Source: Lysobacter spongiicola DSM 21749 (GTDB lineage: Bacteria; Pseudomonadota; Gammaproteobacteria; Xanthomonadales; Xanthomonadaceae). From it: a stretch of DNA of 64,000 bases. The notes under the pieces are model-generated. The model was not told the origin of the DNA, did no database searches, and worked only from the letters and a program-made list of their open reading frames with translations. The stretch covers positions 28,981 to 92,980 of the forward strand of contig NZ_FUXP01000011.1 of NCBI RefSeq assembly GCF_900167055.1, read 5' to 3'. Shown here in pieces: positions 8,445 to 19,953 of the stretch. A program made the translations under genes and the position numbers. Positions within the stretch are counted from its first letter, which is position 1; each line of letters opens with the position of its first letter.

Positions 8445-8966
8445 TCAGCGCTTGCGTGTCTTGGGCGGCGGCGCCGCATCGCCGCCGAGCAGGGGCAACT
8501 GGCCCTCGGCGGCATTGTCGTTTTCCAGCCGGTCCAGCTCCTCGCGGAAGTCGGCGACGTCCTCGAACGAGCGGTACACCGAGGCGAAGCGTACGTAGCC
8601 GACATGGTCCAGCTTGCGCAGCTCCGCCATCACGAACTCGCCGACCCGCATCGAAGGCAGCTCGCGCTCGGTGGTCCGGCGCAGCTGGTGCACCACCGAG
8701 CGCATGGCGGCTTCGATCTGTTCCTCCGAGACTGGCCGCTTCTGCAGCGCGCGGTCGAAGCCCGCGCGCAACTTGCGGGCGTCGAAGGCTTCGCGACGGC
8801 CGTCGGACTTGCAGATCACCGGCAGCTTCAGCTCGACCGTTTCCATCGTGCTGAAACGCTCGCCGCAGGCCTCGCAGACGCGCCGGCGGCGGATGGTGGC
8901 GCCGTCATCGGACACCCGCGAGTCGATGACCCGCGTGTCCACGTGCTGGCAGAAGGGGCAGTACAA
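8445..8966 (-). CDS. nrdR: Transcriptional repressor NrdR
   Basis: NrdR represses ribonucleotide reductase genes in response to ATP/dATP. The 173-residue protein opens with a zinc ribbon (C3, C6, C31, C34; MYCPFC and CEACG), followed by an ATP-cone domain from about residue 49 to 139 ([19 protein letters not shown]). The start is TTG at 8966: the zinc ribbon must begin at this residue and no ATG precedes it. It starts three bases after glyA and leads into ribD, the common glyA-nrdR-ribD order. A Pro/Lys-rich tail closes the protein. Confidence 0.95.
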   Translation of the reverse strand: MYCPFCQHVDTRVIDSRVSDDGATIRRRRVCEACGERFSTMETVELKLPVICKSDGRREAFDARKLRAGFDRALQKRPVSEEQIEAAMRSVVHQLRRTTERELPSMRVGEFVMAELRKLDHVGYVRFASVYRSFEDVADFREELDRLENDNAAEGQLPLLGGDAAPPPKTRKR

Positions 8967-8969
8967 GGC

Positions 8970-10223
<1,254 letters not shown>

Positions 10224-10550
10224 TGCCGCTCCGGGATAGTAGGTGGGAGAACCGCGAGTTTAGCGCCGCGGCAGGGGTGGGAGCCATGGCGCGGGTCTGG
10301 ATCTCGGGTGGATCAACAGCGAAGAGCTGGCGGGAAGTGGTCTCGCGCTGCGGGAGGCGGGGTGGCGGGGATGGCTCTTCCGCTCGGTAGGACGTCCTGT
10401 CCTACTCGCGGCCGCAGGCCATCCATGGCCTGCTCTACGCCATCCCCGCCACCCCGCCTCCCACGTACCGATTCGTGCCATGTTTGGGGGGAGACAGCGG
10501 GATACGCTGTGGGCGGGCCGCCCCTGCGCTTAACCGGAGACGTGAAGCCC
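10224..10550. other. Gene-free interval upstream of glyA
   Basis: No supportable coding region was found in these 327 bases; the short open frames read as Arg/Pro/Ser-rich shadows. The interval should hold the glyA promoter, but no clear -35/-10 pair could be picked out. It contains the left copy of the two-hairpin element (10387-10497). Confidence 0.6.
10387..10497 (-). repeat. Two-hairpin element, left copy (inverted relative to right copy)
   Basis: Read on the minus strand: CTGTCTCCCCCCAA (10497-10484), then GTAGAGC, a perfect palindrome GCAGGCCATCCATGGCCTGC (10414-10433), a GCGAG linker, a second inverted repeat with GTAGGAC/GTCCTAC arms (10387-10405) and CCGAGC. The right copy at 11347-11447 has the same outer words and linkers but different, still self-complementary, arm sequences. 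The two copies point towards each other around the orphan gene at 10551-11255. Confidence 0.7.
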
Positions 10551-11255
10551 CTACGGCGACACTTCCGCGTGGTTGTCGGCCCAGGAATGGGCCCGGCTCG
10601 AGATATCGAAGGTGTTGAGGGGAGAGCTTCCCGGTTCATCGCGTGGCAGGTGGTACAGGACCTCAAGCTTCGCCGGTGCAACCCAGCGGATACCGACCGG
10701 TCCCGATCCGGGCGCGAATCTGTCGACCTGGTGAAGCACTTCGCCGGTGACGGGGTCCCAGATTGCCACTCGATTGGGTCCATAGCCGGCATCAATGTCG
10801 TACGAAACCGTCGCAAAGACGCTGCCGTCCGGCGAGAAGAGGGGGCGATTGTCGATCCGGTGCTTGCGACCAGCTCCGGGGTCCAGCAGTAGGACTTCGA
10901 AGCCTTCCTGATCGAAGACTTCAACTACAACGTAATGGCCGCCGACGCGCTCCAGGAATGCGTAAGCCAAGCGGTCGTGCGCGGGAAGGCACGCTTCTCC
11001 GATCGAACTGGCCAGGCAGAACGCGCGGGCAGTCCGGGAGAGCTCTATTCCGTGTTGGGCAGCTGCCGACGCCTCATGCTGTCGAAGGCAACCCGAAACG
11101 CCCGTCCCGGCTTCACAACCGAGACCTTCGGTCGGATCGGATGACTGGAAGCTCCCGGCATTCATCGCCGCCTGTTCTCGGCCGACGGCGCCAACAACAG
11201 AAATACACGCGACCAGAACCACCCCGATCAACATCGAACAGAACACTTGCTTCAT
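10551..11255 (-). CDS. Putative secreted or lipid-anchored protein of unknown function
   Basis: No family was recognised. The 234-residue frame starts at 11255, where GGAGG lies eight bases upstream; a longer frame to 11360 lacks such a site. A hydrophobic N-terminal segment ends in LVAC (Cys17), a possible lipobox, although cleavage further on by signal peptidase I is also possible. Four cysteines in the next 80 residues could form disulfides. The C-terminal half has propeller-like strands (PLFSPDGSVFATVSY and VAIWDPVTGEVLHQV), recalling TolB/WD40-type repeats but too few for a full propeller. It is alone between glyA and ettA and bracketed by inverted copies of a two-hairpin element, which suggests it arrived as a cassette. 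Confidence 0.6.
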   Translation of the reverse strand: MKQVFCSMLIGVVLVACISVVGAVGREQAAMNAGSFQSSDPTEGLGCEAGTGVSGCLRQHEASAAAQHGIELSRTARAFCLASSIGEACLPAHDRLAYAFLERVGGHYVVVEVFDQEGFEVLLLDPGAGRKHRIDNRPLFSPDGSVFATVSYDIDAGYGPNRVAIWDPVTGEVLHQVDRFAPGSGPVGIRWVAPAKLEVLYHLPRDEPGSSPLNTFDISSRAHSWADNHAEVSP

Positions 11256-11666
11256 CGAACTGCCTCCATCCGTGGGACGCGTGGGCAAACTGCGACCTCG
11301 CGAACATGGCGCCCAGAACGACCACGTCTCCCCTATTACCTTAAGCCTGTCTCCCCCCAATCGCCGAAGCGGCGTCCTGCTTGGGCCATGCGTAGAGCGG
11401 ACATGGATGTCCGCGGCGGCGAGTCAGCCATGGATGGCTGACCGAGCCGAGGAGCATCGCCCAGGCAGGGCGCCGCTCCACCCGAAGCCCGCGCTTCCGT
11501 GCAGCTTTTGCTTTCCGGCCGGTCCTTGGACCCCGGCTCTGCCATGGCACATGCCATTCAGCCGCACTGATGGCAGCCGCACCCCATATCCGCGATAATG
11601 GGCGGTCCCCATTTCCCCCGGCCCTGCCCCGTCGCAGGTCGCCGCCGTACGCCTGCGGAGCATCGA
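11256..11666. other. Gene-free interval upstream of ettA
   Basis: These 411 bases separate the divergent orphan gene and ettA. They contain the right copy of the two-hairpin element (11347-11447) and otherwise only short shadow frames. The ettA promoter should lie between the element and 11666; no convincing hexamers could be singled out. Confidence 0.55.
11347..11447 (+). repeat. Two-hairpin element, right copy
   Basis: CTGTCTCCCCCCAA at 11347-11360 exactly matches the complement of 10484-10497. Then follow GTAGAGC, the palindrome GCGGACATGGATGTCCGC (11397-11414), a GCGAG linker, the palindrome TCAGCCATGGATGGCTGA (11424-11441) and CCGAGC. Both stems differ from the left copy while the linkers are shared, so the structure rather than the stem sequence is conserved. 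Confidence 0.7.
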
Positions 11667-13328
<1,662 letters not shown>

Positions 13329-13332
13329 GTCG

Positions 13333-13380
13333 CGTCACACGCCGCCCCGACCCGGCTCCCGTCGGGTGGGCGCGGTGACG
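13333..13380. terminator. Candidate bidirectional stem-loop between ettA and the fimbrial adhesin gene
   Basis: CGTCAC at 13333 pairs with GTGACG at 13375, and an inner CCCGAC/GTCGGG stem closes a nine-base loop. It fills the 59-base gap between two convergent genes. There is no U tract on either side, so it may be a Rho-independent-like or simply a transcript-end hairpin. Confidence 0.4.
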
Positions 13381-13387
13381 TGCGGCT

Positions 13388-14443
13388 TCAGTCGTACTCG
13401 ATGGTGAAGGTCGCGCGGGCGTTCGCCTTGCCCGGCCCGACGGGCCCGCTGGCGGTCTGGATGTAGCGCGCGCGCAGCGGCAGTTCGAATGTCTGGTTGC
13501 CCGGCTGGGTACGGCCCAGCGGGAGCCCATGGCCGAACGACACCGGCGTTTCCGCCGCCCCGTCCACCCTCACCACCTCCACTCCGATACGGGTGGCGGC
13601 GTCGGCACCGCCGTCGATCGCGATCACGCCGGGTTGGGACGCCAGTGCCGACGAGCTGTCCAGGCGCACCGCGATATCGTTTTGCTGGCCCTCGACGTTG
13701 CTGCCCTGGCAGGTCAGCCGGATCGAGAAGTCACGGGCGTCGGCGCGGGTGCCCGGGCCGCTGAAACGGCTGCTGGGCACCTGGCCGAAGTTCACCACGA
13801 TGTTCTTGCTGCCCGCATCCACTTTGCAGGTCGGGTAGACGATCGTGGTGCCGCGGCCCTTGAAGGTCGACGTGAGCACCGGGCGCCCGGGCTCTTCTGC
13901 GACGTAGTAGGTGGTGAACGGCCCGTTGTTGGCGATGGAACCGGAGCCGGTATTGGCCGCCGTCTTGACAAGCTCGACGATGAACTGGCCGCCGTCCAGA
14001 CGCCACCGCTTGGTAGAAAACCAGGACCAGTTGATGAGCTCGAAATCATGCGGGTAGAAGGTTGCGACCGTGCTGCCCTGCCGGAACACGCGGATTCCCA
14101 CGCCTTCCACTTTGGTGGGATACACGTTGTCGAACGTCGTCGAACCAGTGGCTTGCTCCGCCTGCTCGAATCGCCCACGCGCAACAGAGAAGCTCAGCGG
14201 CTCGCAGTAGATCGCGTTTTCCCGCTCGTTGATCGGGACCTCGATCCGCTTGATCACCGCGCCAATCGGCAGCTCAGGCGCTATCACGACCTGCCCCATG
14301 TCCATCTGGACGTCCTGAGCAACGAGACCCCGCGCCACGCCGCACTTCGCCAAGGCATCGGGCGCGATACTCAGCAGCGCCGCGGCCAGAAAGCCGTAGG
14401 CAAGTAGCCCGCCGGGCCAGGACCGGCCAATCACGCGTCTCAT
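13388..14443 (-). CDS. Two-domain fimbrial tip adhesin-like protein
   Basis: A 351-residue secreted protein. A long signal peptide ends near ALA-KCGVARG. The N-terminal region (about 33-205) has no family that could be named and is the likely receptor-binding domain. From about residue 210 a pilin domain begins (YPTCKVDAGSKNIVVNFGQV), with a cysteine pair and the C-terminal alternating strand ending FTIEYD, which the chaperone would complement. Two domains and position last in the operon fit a FimH-type adhesin. The ATG at 14443 overlaps the usher stop (ATGA). The ligand is unknown. Confidence 0.8.
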   Translation of the reverse strand: MRRVIGRSWPGGLLAYGFLAAALLSIAPDALAKCGVARGLVAQDVQMDMGQVVIAPELPIGAVIKRIEVPINERENAIYCEPLSFSVARGRFEQAEQATGSTTFDNVYPTKVEGVGIRVFRQGSTVATFYPHDFELINWSWFSTKRWRLDGGQFIVELVKTAANTGSGSIANNGPFTTYYVAEEPGRPVLTSTFKGRGTTIVYPTCKVDAGSKNIVVNFGQVPSSRFSGPGTRADARDFSIRLTCQGSNVEGQQNDIAVRLDSSSALASQPGVIAIDGGADAATRIGVEVVRVDGAAETPVSFGHGLPLGRTQPGNQTFELPLRARYIQTASGPVGPGKANARATFTIEYD

Positions 14444-16959
14444 CGGCACGCCGCCTCCAGTCGGGTGAATGCCACCGGCACCTCGCCATCGCGCTCCGGC
14501 ACGGCGTAGTCGATCCGGCATCGGCCGGTATCGCCATCGCTCCACTGCACGAGCAGGCTGCCGGCGTTGTCCTCGGTGCGCACGTACGCCAATCCGCCCT
14601 GTCCCACCATGCCGAGCACCTGTCCGTCCCCGTCGAGCACCCGGGCGCCGAAGGGCAGCGGCTCGCCCGACGGACGCGAAGCGTGGATCAGCAGCGCACG
14701 GCCCTGGCGGGTCTCGAAGCGCAGCCGGCTGATCGCGCCGGCGTAGGGGGCGATCGTCGCGCTGGTGCTCTGCAGTTCGATGTCGTGCGGCATGTCGTAC
14801 GGATCCAGGGTGACGGTATTGAGCCGGTAGGGCGAGACGTACGGCACCAGCGCGAATCCGTTGCCGTCCACCCGCACGCCCGGGGCGTTCTGGACCCGCG
14901 CGCCCTCCGCGCCGGGAGCCTCGACCAGCACCATCGTGTCGCCACGCTGGGGCGCGAAGGTCGCGCCGCCGGAATGGACCACCACCGTACCCGAGACGCC
15001 GGCCGTGGCCTGCCGGTAGTCCGCGGCGTGGCTGTAGGAGCCGCTCAGCGCGGCCACCGGGGTGCGGTAGTCGGCCGTGCCCGAGACGCTGGTGCCGCCC
15101 TGCCCGGACTCCGACACCGCGACACCGTAGTTGAACGCATAATCCGGACCGGCCGAGCCGGTGATGCCGATGCGGCTGCTCGACCTGCCATCGCTGCCGG
15201 TGCCCACGTCCCCGGTAAGCGAGACCGGATTCACCGACCGCCCCAATGGCACGCTGAAGCTGAGCAGGTACTGCGTGTCCGCCTCGCCACCCGGTTCGAA
15301 GCTGCGCACCGCCGAGACCCCGTAGTTCAACCGCTTCCACGCGTTGTTGTAGCCGAACTGGAACTGGCGTGCGCGCTCCCGGTCACCCCAGAACTCGCGC
15401 ACCGAGCCGGTGAGGTACAGCGCGCCGCGGCCTGGGCCGAGCGGCTGGTTGAGCGTCAGCTGGAACTGGCTGCGCTGGCGCAGCAGCTGGTCGGAGTCGA
15501 CGCCGCGCTGGACCAGGTCGCGCGCCAGGATCGCATCTTGCAGGCCGAGGAAGTCCCGGGTGGAATACCGGTAAGCGGCGAGCGCGATGTTGGTGCCGGT
15601 CGCGCCGACCAGGTTGCTGTAGCCGACCCGGATGCTGCGGCCGCTGCGGCTCTCCGCCTCCTGCAGCGACGCGCGCGCGTGGGTGACGTCCACCGCGAAC
15701 GCGCCCGCCGGCGTGGAGACGCCGGCGCCGTACAGCACCGATTCGTAGTCCTCGCTGGCCGCGGCGCCGCCGTAGAGCGTAAGCCGGTTGGCGATGCCGC
15801 GCTGGTAGGTGGCCTGCGCGACGGCGGGGGGATCCAGCAGGTTCGGGTTGCGTGCGCGGCCCACTGTGATCGCGTACCGCGAGCTGCCCGGCCGCAACAT
15901 CTGCGCGACCGAACCGTAGGGGACGTTGAAGCCGCGACGGCGCCCGTCCGCTTCGACCACGGTCACCTCCAGGTCGCCGCCGTAACCGGTGGGATAGAGG
16001 TCGTCGATGACGAAGCTGCCAGGTGCCACGCTGACCGAATGGATCAGCTGGCCGTTCTGGCGGATCTCCACCTGGGCGCTGGTCTCGGCGATGCCGCGCA
16101 CCACCGGGGCGTAGCCGCGCAGGGAGTCGGGCAGCATCCGATCGTCGCTGACGAGGCTGGCGCCGCGGTAGGCGATGGAGTCGAACAGCTCGCCGCTGGT
16201 GTGGGCATCGCCCAGGGTCAACACCCCGCGCAGCGCCGGCAGCGGCCGCCGCAGGTAGGTGGCGATGTTCTCCCAGTCGCTGCCGTCGCGCTCGGACCAG
16301 GACAGGCTGGCGTCGTGGCGCAGTTGCCAACCGGCCAGGTTGAGGCCGCCGTTGAGCCCGAGGTAGGCGGTGCGGTGGTCGCGCCAGGCGCCTTCGCCCC
16401 GGCTGCGGCTGTCGATGGCGCTGAACTGGTACCCGAGATAGCCGGCGCTGATGCCCGGGTCCCACAGTGCCGGGCTGACGTAGCCGCGAGGGGTGCGGCG
16501 CATGAAGGCCTGGGGGATCTCCAGGTCGTAGCGCAGGTCGGCGGAGTCGAAACGTGCGCCTGCGTCCGGGATCCAGTCCGCCAGCGGCCGGCATGCCTCG
16601 CCGTCGGCCGCTACGTCCAGCACCGCGGTCGAATCGACGCCAAGCTCCTCCAGCACCGGCAACGTCAGGCACGCGGCGGCCGCGCCATCCGCGCCCGCCT
16701 TGAACTCCAGGTCCCGCCGTCCCGTCCAGCGGCCGTTGACGTACACGTCAACACGGTACATGCCGGCGACCACCGGGTTGCCGCGCGAGAATGCGGTGAG
16801 GTCGATTCCCGCCGCGGCGCCCGACAGGAAGGCCGGGTTGAACCGGGCTGCTTCGGGCGCATCGGCGCGTCCGGGATCACCGGTGGGGCCCGACGCCATC
16901 GCGGGAAACGCCACCGCCACGAAAATGGCGGCGGCCAACATGCGCGGGGAATGCCGCAT
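14440..16959 (-). CDS. Fimbrial outer-membrane usher protein
   Basis: A FimD/PapC-type usher that forms the outer-membrane pore and orders pilin subunits. It is 839 residues from the ATG at 16959, which is followed by a clean signal peptide (MLAAAIFVAVAFPAMASG). A GTG at 17028 in the same frame would add 23 residues ahead of the signal. The N-terminal periplasmic domain starts FNPAFLSG, and the PGSFVIDDLYPTGYGGDLEV plug-region motif and a C-terminal plate domain with a cysteine pair (near GRCRID and the final AACR) are present. It sits between chaperone and adhesin, overlapping the latter by four bases. Confidence 0.93.
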   Translation of the reverse strand: MRHSPRMLAAAIFVAVAFPAMASGPTGDPGRADAPEAARFNPAFLSGAAAGIDLTAFSRGNPVVAGMYRVDVYVNGRWTGRRDLEFKAGADGAAAACLTLPVLEELGVDSTAVLDVAADGEACRPLADWIPDAGARFDSADLRYDLEIPQAFMRRTPRGYVSPALWDPGISAGYLGYQFSAIDSRSRGEGAWRDHRTAYLGLNGGLNLAGWQLRHDASLSWSERDGSDWENIATYLRRPLPALRGVLTLGDAHTSGELFDSIAYRGASLVSDDRMLPDSLRGYAPVVRGIAETSAQVEIRQNGQLIHSVSVAPGSFVIDDLYPTGYGGDLEVTVVEADGRRRGFNVPYGSVAQMLRPGSSRYAITVGRARNPNLLDPPAVAQATYQRGIANRLTLYGGAAASEDYESVLYGAGVSTPAGAFAVDVTHARASLQEAESRSGRSIRVGYSNLVGATGTNIALAAYRYSTRDFLGLQDAILARDLVQRGVDSDQLLRQRSQFQLTLNQPLGPGRGALYLTGSVREFWGDRERARQFQFGYNNAWKRLNYGVSAVRSFEPGGEADTQYLLSFSVPLGRSVNPVSLTGDVGTGSDGRSSSRIGITGSAGPDYAFNYGVAVSESGQGGTSVSGTADYRTPVAALSGSYSHAADYRQATAGVSGTVVVHSGGATFAPQRGDTMVLVEAPGAEGARVQNAPGVRVDGNGFALVPYVSPYRLNTVTLDPYDMPHDIELQSTSATIAPYAGAISRLRFETRQGRALLIHASRPSGEPLPFGARVLDGDGQVLGMVGQGGLAYVRTEDNAGSLLVQWSDGDTGRCRIDYAVPERDGEVPVAFTRLEAACR

Positions 16960-17038
16960 TGCCCGTCCGGCCGTCCGCGTGGAGAGGCCGTTGTTCAATC
17001 GATCTTCCAAGCCGCCCCCCTTGAACACACCGCTCAGT

Positions 17039-17758
17039 TCACGGTCCCACTGCCGAGGTGTACTCGGCGCGTCCGCCGTAATCGTTGACCGTCGTGAACG
17101 CGACCTGCCGGACCGCCCCGTCCACCGCCCAGCGGGCCTTCTCCCCCGGCGCCAGCATCCGCCCGCGCTCCTCCAGCGTCGCCAGCGCGGTGCCGTCGGC
17201 GCCGAGCGCCCGCAGTTCCACCACGGTGACGTGGAACGGGGTCGGGTTGCTGACCTGCAGGGCGCCGCCTTCGCGGCGCCACTGCAACGCTGCCGGCGCC
17301 TCGTTCGCGGTGCCGGGCAGACCTTGGGGCCGGTAGAACAGCTTGACCCGCGAACGGAACGCGACCTGCAGGTAGTTCTGCTCCGCGCCGGCCTCGGGCG
17401 CCGGCGGCACCTCCAGCACGTTGAGCCAGTACACCGACTCGCGCTGCGGCGGCAGCGCCTCGCCGGCGAAGATGATGCGCAATGCCTGCCCGCGGGCCGG
17501 TTCGATCCGGCTGATCGGCGGCGTGATCAGGAACGGCGCGGCGCTGTCTTCCGGCGCCTGGTCCGGGTCGCCGCTGTCGATCCATGCCTGTACCAGCGCC
17601 GGGCTGTCGCCGGTGTTGGTCAGCTGCACGGTCACCTCGCGCGCCTGCGCGGGGTAGACCACCCGGGTGCCGTTGATGATCACCCCGGCCAACGCCGGCG
17701 CGATGCAGGTCAACAGGAGCGTCGCGGCAAGCAGCGCCCGGGCGGGGAAATGGGTCAT
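17039..17758 (-). CDS. Periplasmic fimbrial chaperone
   Basis: A 239-residue PapD/FimC-type chaperone that donates a strand to pilin subunits in the periplasm. The start at 17758 gives a normal signal peptide ending IAPALA, followed by GVIINGTRVVYPAQ, the usual first strand of the immunoglobulin-like fold. The subunit-binding strand region (YLQVAFRSRVKLFYRP) contains the conserved F-R-R-K-L-F-YRP pattern. It is followed after about 80 bases by the usher and preceded by the pilin, the typical pilin-chaperone-usher-adhesin order. Confidence 0.93.
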   Translation of the reverse strand: MTHFPARALLAATLLLTCIAPALAGVIINGTRVVYPAQAREVTVQLTNTGDSPALVQAWIDSGDPDQAPEDSAAPFLITPPISRIEPARGQALRIIFAGEALPPQRESVYWLNVLEVPPAPEAGAEQNYLQVAFRSRVKLFYRPQGLPGTANEAPAALQWRREGGALQVSNPTPFHVTVVELRALGADGTALATLEERGRMLAPGEKARWAVDGAVRQVAFTTVNDYGGRAEYTSAVGP

Positions 17759-17826
17759 CGGGTGCTGTCCGGCGTCGCGCCGGGCGGCACGGCGTCCAGG
17801 GACACCGCACCGCCCCGCGCCGCGAA

Positions 17827-18360
17827 TCAGTTGTAGATGATGGTGTAGGCGACGCTGGTGGTGACGCCACCCGCGGTGGCCGCACCGGTGGCGTAGTACT
17901 CGGCGGCATAGTCGAGGTTCGCCGAGCCGTCGCCGGCCACGGTGACCCACTGCGAGTTCGCCTGCGCGGTGCCCGACGCCTGCACCGGGATCAGCTGGCC
18001 GTTGTCGCCCAGCAGCTGGACCTGCACGTTGCCGGCCGTACCCTGGTTGTTCAGGCGGCCGCTGTCGTTGTCGACGGTGGCGCCGGGCTCGAAGTACGTG
18101 GCGACATCGCCACCGGTCGGGCAGTTCGCCAGGGTGATCGCAAACCCGGTGCGACCGGCGGTCTGGCCCGCTGTCGCCAGCGCGCTGCTGGCCACCGTCG
18201 GCAGGGTGACGGTGAAATCTTCGCCGCCCGGCGTGGTGATATCGCAGGTCTGGGCGGTGACTTCGCCGTTGAAGGTGATGGTGCCGTCTGCAGCGCTTGC
18301 CGAAAGCGGCGCGAGGACAGCAGCAGTAAGGCCAGCGGCCAGGACAATCGACTTACGCAT
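17827..18360 (-). CDS. Type 1 fimbrial major pilin
   Basis: A 177-residue pilin that forms the fimbrial rod. Signal peptide ends LSASA-ADG; the mature chain starts GTITFNGEVTAQTC and has the paired cysteine in LANC, the disulfide typical of chaperone-usher pilins. It ends with the alternating strand VAYTIIYN. It is Asn/Thr/Gly-rich and poor in charged residues, unlike its cytoplasmic neighbours. As first gene of the operon it should be the most abundant product. The name of the fimbrial type cannot be fixed from sequence alone. Confidence 0.9.
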   Translation of the reverse strand: MRKSIVLAAGLTAAVLAPLSASAADGTITFNGEVTAQTCDITTPGGEDFTVTLPTVASSALATAGQTAGRTGFAITLANCPTGGDVATYFEPGATVDNDSGRLNNQGTAGNVQVQLLGDNGQLIPVQASGTAQANSQWVTVAGDGSANLDYAAEYYATGAATAGGVTTSVAYTIIYN

Positions 18361-18681
18361 TGGAATTCCCCATTACGGATGATGTGCGATGGCTTCTCCG
18401 GCAAGGCGCACTTCGAGCATGCCGGCAGCGAAGGTGAAACTGATCACAGTTCGCCCGGGCAATTGTCACACAAGAAACGTGCCAACGCGCGCAACTTGCC
18501 CCACTGGGCTTCGCCAACCCCTCTTTGCTCAAATATGTCAGGAAGTGACGCAATCCGCTGACGCGACTCGTCCCATGCCTTGCGTCACCCGGGCATCGTG
18601 CCAAGGGTCACAGATCAACGATCCCGTCCTCCAGCGAAGCACGCCCCGGCCGTCAACCCGGACGACTGACGGAGAGACGCG
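18361..18681. other. Divergent control region between the fimbrial operon and a small pilin-like gene
   Basis: These 321 bases carry no convincing gene. They are more A+T-rich than most of the window in places, as expected for promoters, and must drive the pilin operon leftwards and the small gene rightwards. A CRP/Clp-like palindrome is at 18433-18448. No unambiguous -35/-10 pair could be chosen on either strand. Confidence 0.6.
18433..18448 (-). promoter_or_regulatory. Candidate Clp/CRP binding site upstream of the pilin gene
   Basis: On the minus strand the sequence is TGTGA-TCAGTT-TCACC, nine of ten bases of the CRP consensus TGTGA-N6-TCACA. It ends about 73 bases before the pilin ATG, a plausible activator position. 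Clp, the CRP homologue of Xanthomonadaceae, recognises nearly the same site and is known to control surface and virulence genes. Confidence 0.5.
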
Positions 18682-19056
18682 ATGCGAGGTACTGCACTTC
18701 TGGTGGGGCTGCTGGCTGCGCTTGCCGTTCCCGCGCCGGTCCTGGCAGACGGCCTGATACGGTTCAGCGGCCGGATCGTTGAAGCGCCCTGTGTCGCCAG
18801 CATCTCCGCGGCGAACGAAGTGATGCTCAGCAACTGCCCCATGGCGGCCGCTGGTTCCACACTGGAAATCAGCTCGCTCAGCGGACAGGGGCCAGCCCGG
18901 TTGGTGGATCCCGCTTCCGGTGCGGGCGCGGGCGAAGTGCCGGTGGCCGCCGAAACCATCGTCGACAACAAGCGCAACTTCTCGTCGCGCTATCACATCG
19001 AACCGGCCGCACAGGCTGCCGGGGGCACGTACATGTTGAGGATCGACTATCTCTGA
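18682..19056 (+). CDS. Small pilin-like secreted protein
   Basis: A 124-residue protein with a signal peptide ending near PVLA-DG. The mature chain, only about 100 residues, opens with GLIRFSGRIVEAPC, which resembles the first strand and cysteine of chaperone-usher pilins. A second cysteine (SNCP) about 30 residues on would close the same disulfide. It ends in a strand, YMLRIDYL. Typical pilins are 150-180 residues, so this is a shortened subunit, a terminator-type minor pilin or a derived periplasmic protein. A GGAGAG site precedes the ATG. It is divergent from the fimbrial operon and shares its control region. Confidence 0.7.
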   Translation: MRGTALLVGLLAALAVPAPVLADGLIRFSGRIVEAPCVASISAANEVMLSNCPMAAAGSTLEISSLSGQGPARLVDPASGAGAGEVPVAAETIVDNKRNFSSRYHIEPAAQAAGGTYMLRIDYL

Positions 19057-19104
19057 CGGCCACCGGCCGGGATAATGCAGCCCTCGGGGCAGACGGAGTG
19101 GTCG

Positions 19105-19932
19105 ATGGAATTCATGCAGGCGCTCAGGCTGAGGTGGAGCGAGGCCGATTCGCTGGTATGCGTCGGGCTCGACCCGGAGCCGGCCCGTTTCCCGGTCGCG
19201 CTGGCCGACCACCCCGACGCGGTGTTCGAGTTCTGCCGCGCGATCATCGATGCGACGGCACCGTTCGTCTGCAGCTTCAAGCCGCAGATCGCGCACTTTG
19301 CCGCGCTGGGTGAAGAGGATGCGCTGGCGCGGCTGATCGCCCACGTGCACGACGCCCATCCCGGCGTCCCGGTCATCCTGGACTCCAAGCGCAGCGACAT
19401 CGGCAGCACCGCGCGCCACTACGCGACCGAAGCCTTCGATCGCTACGGCGCCGATGCGGTCACCGCCAATCCGTACCTGGGGCGGGACTCGGTGCAGCCG
19501 TTCCTCGACCGGGCCGATCGCGGCGTCGTGATCCTGTGCCGCACCTCCAACCCCGGCGCTTCCGACCTGCAGGACCTCACCGTGCAATCAGGCGGCGGTC
19601 CGGGCCGCCCGCTCTACCAGCAGGTCGCCGAAACCATCGCGCAGGATTGGAACGGCAATGGCAACTGCGCGCTGGTGGTCGGCGCGACCTGGCCGGTGCA
19701 GTTGCGCGAGGTCCGGGCCATCGTCGGCGACATGCCCTTCCTGGTGCCCGGCGTCGGCGCCCAGGGCGGCGATGTTGAGGCCGTGGTCCGCAATGCCAGG
19801 ACCGCGGACGGGACCGGGCTGGTGGTGAGCTCGTCGCGTGCGGTGCTGTATGCGTCCAATGGCAGCGACTTCGCACAGGCCGCCGCCGATGCGGCGCGCG
19901 AGCTGCGCGACCGGATCAACCGCTTCCGCTGA
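19105..19932 (+). CDS. pyrF: Orotidine 5'-phosphate decarboxylase (type 2)
   Basis: PyrF decarboxylates OMP to UMP, the last step of pyrimidine synthesis. The 275-residue protein belongs to the longer type 2 subfamily: [11 protein letters not shown] opens the barrel, and the catalytic array DSKRSDIG is at 93-100. Later segments include [12 protein letters not shown] and [10 protein letters not shown]. The ATG at 19105 has a GGAG eight bases upstream; an ATG at 19075 in frame lacks one. It stands as a single gene between the small pilin-like gene and a convergent glycosyltransferase gene. Confidence 0.95.
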   Translation: MEFMQALRLRWSEADSLVCVGLDPEPARFPVALADHPDAVFEFCRAIIDATAPFVCSFKPQIAHFAALGEEDALARLIAHVHDAHPGVPVILDSKRSDIGSTARHYATEAFDRYGADAVTANPYLGRDSVQPFLDRADRGVVILCRTSNPGASDLQDLTVQSGGGPGRPLYQQVAETIAQDWNGNGNCALVVGATWPVQLREVRAIVGDMPFLVPGVGAQGGDVEAVVRNARTADGTGLVVSSSRAVLYASNGSDFAQAAADAARELRDRINRFR

Positions 19933-19953
19933 ACTCGCCAGCACCCCGCCTTG

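Noticed and set aside
10260..10481. Small minus-strand frame upstream of glyA
   Set aside because: Arg/Pro/Ser-rich, crosses the two-hairpin element and has no ribosome-binding site.
14683..17088. A plus-strand frame of 801 codons opposite the fimbrial usher
   Set aside because: Shadow of the usher gene; composition is Ala/Val/Arg/Gly-rich and lacks any signal or domain.
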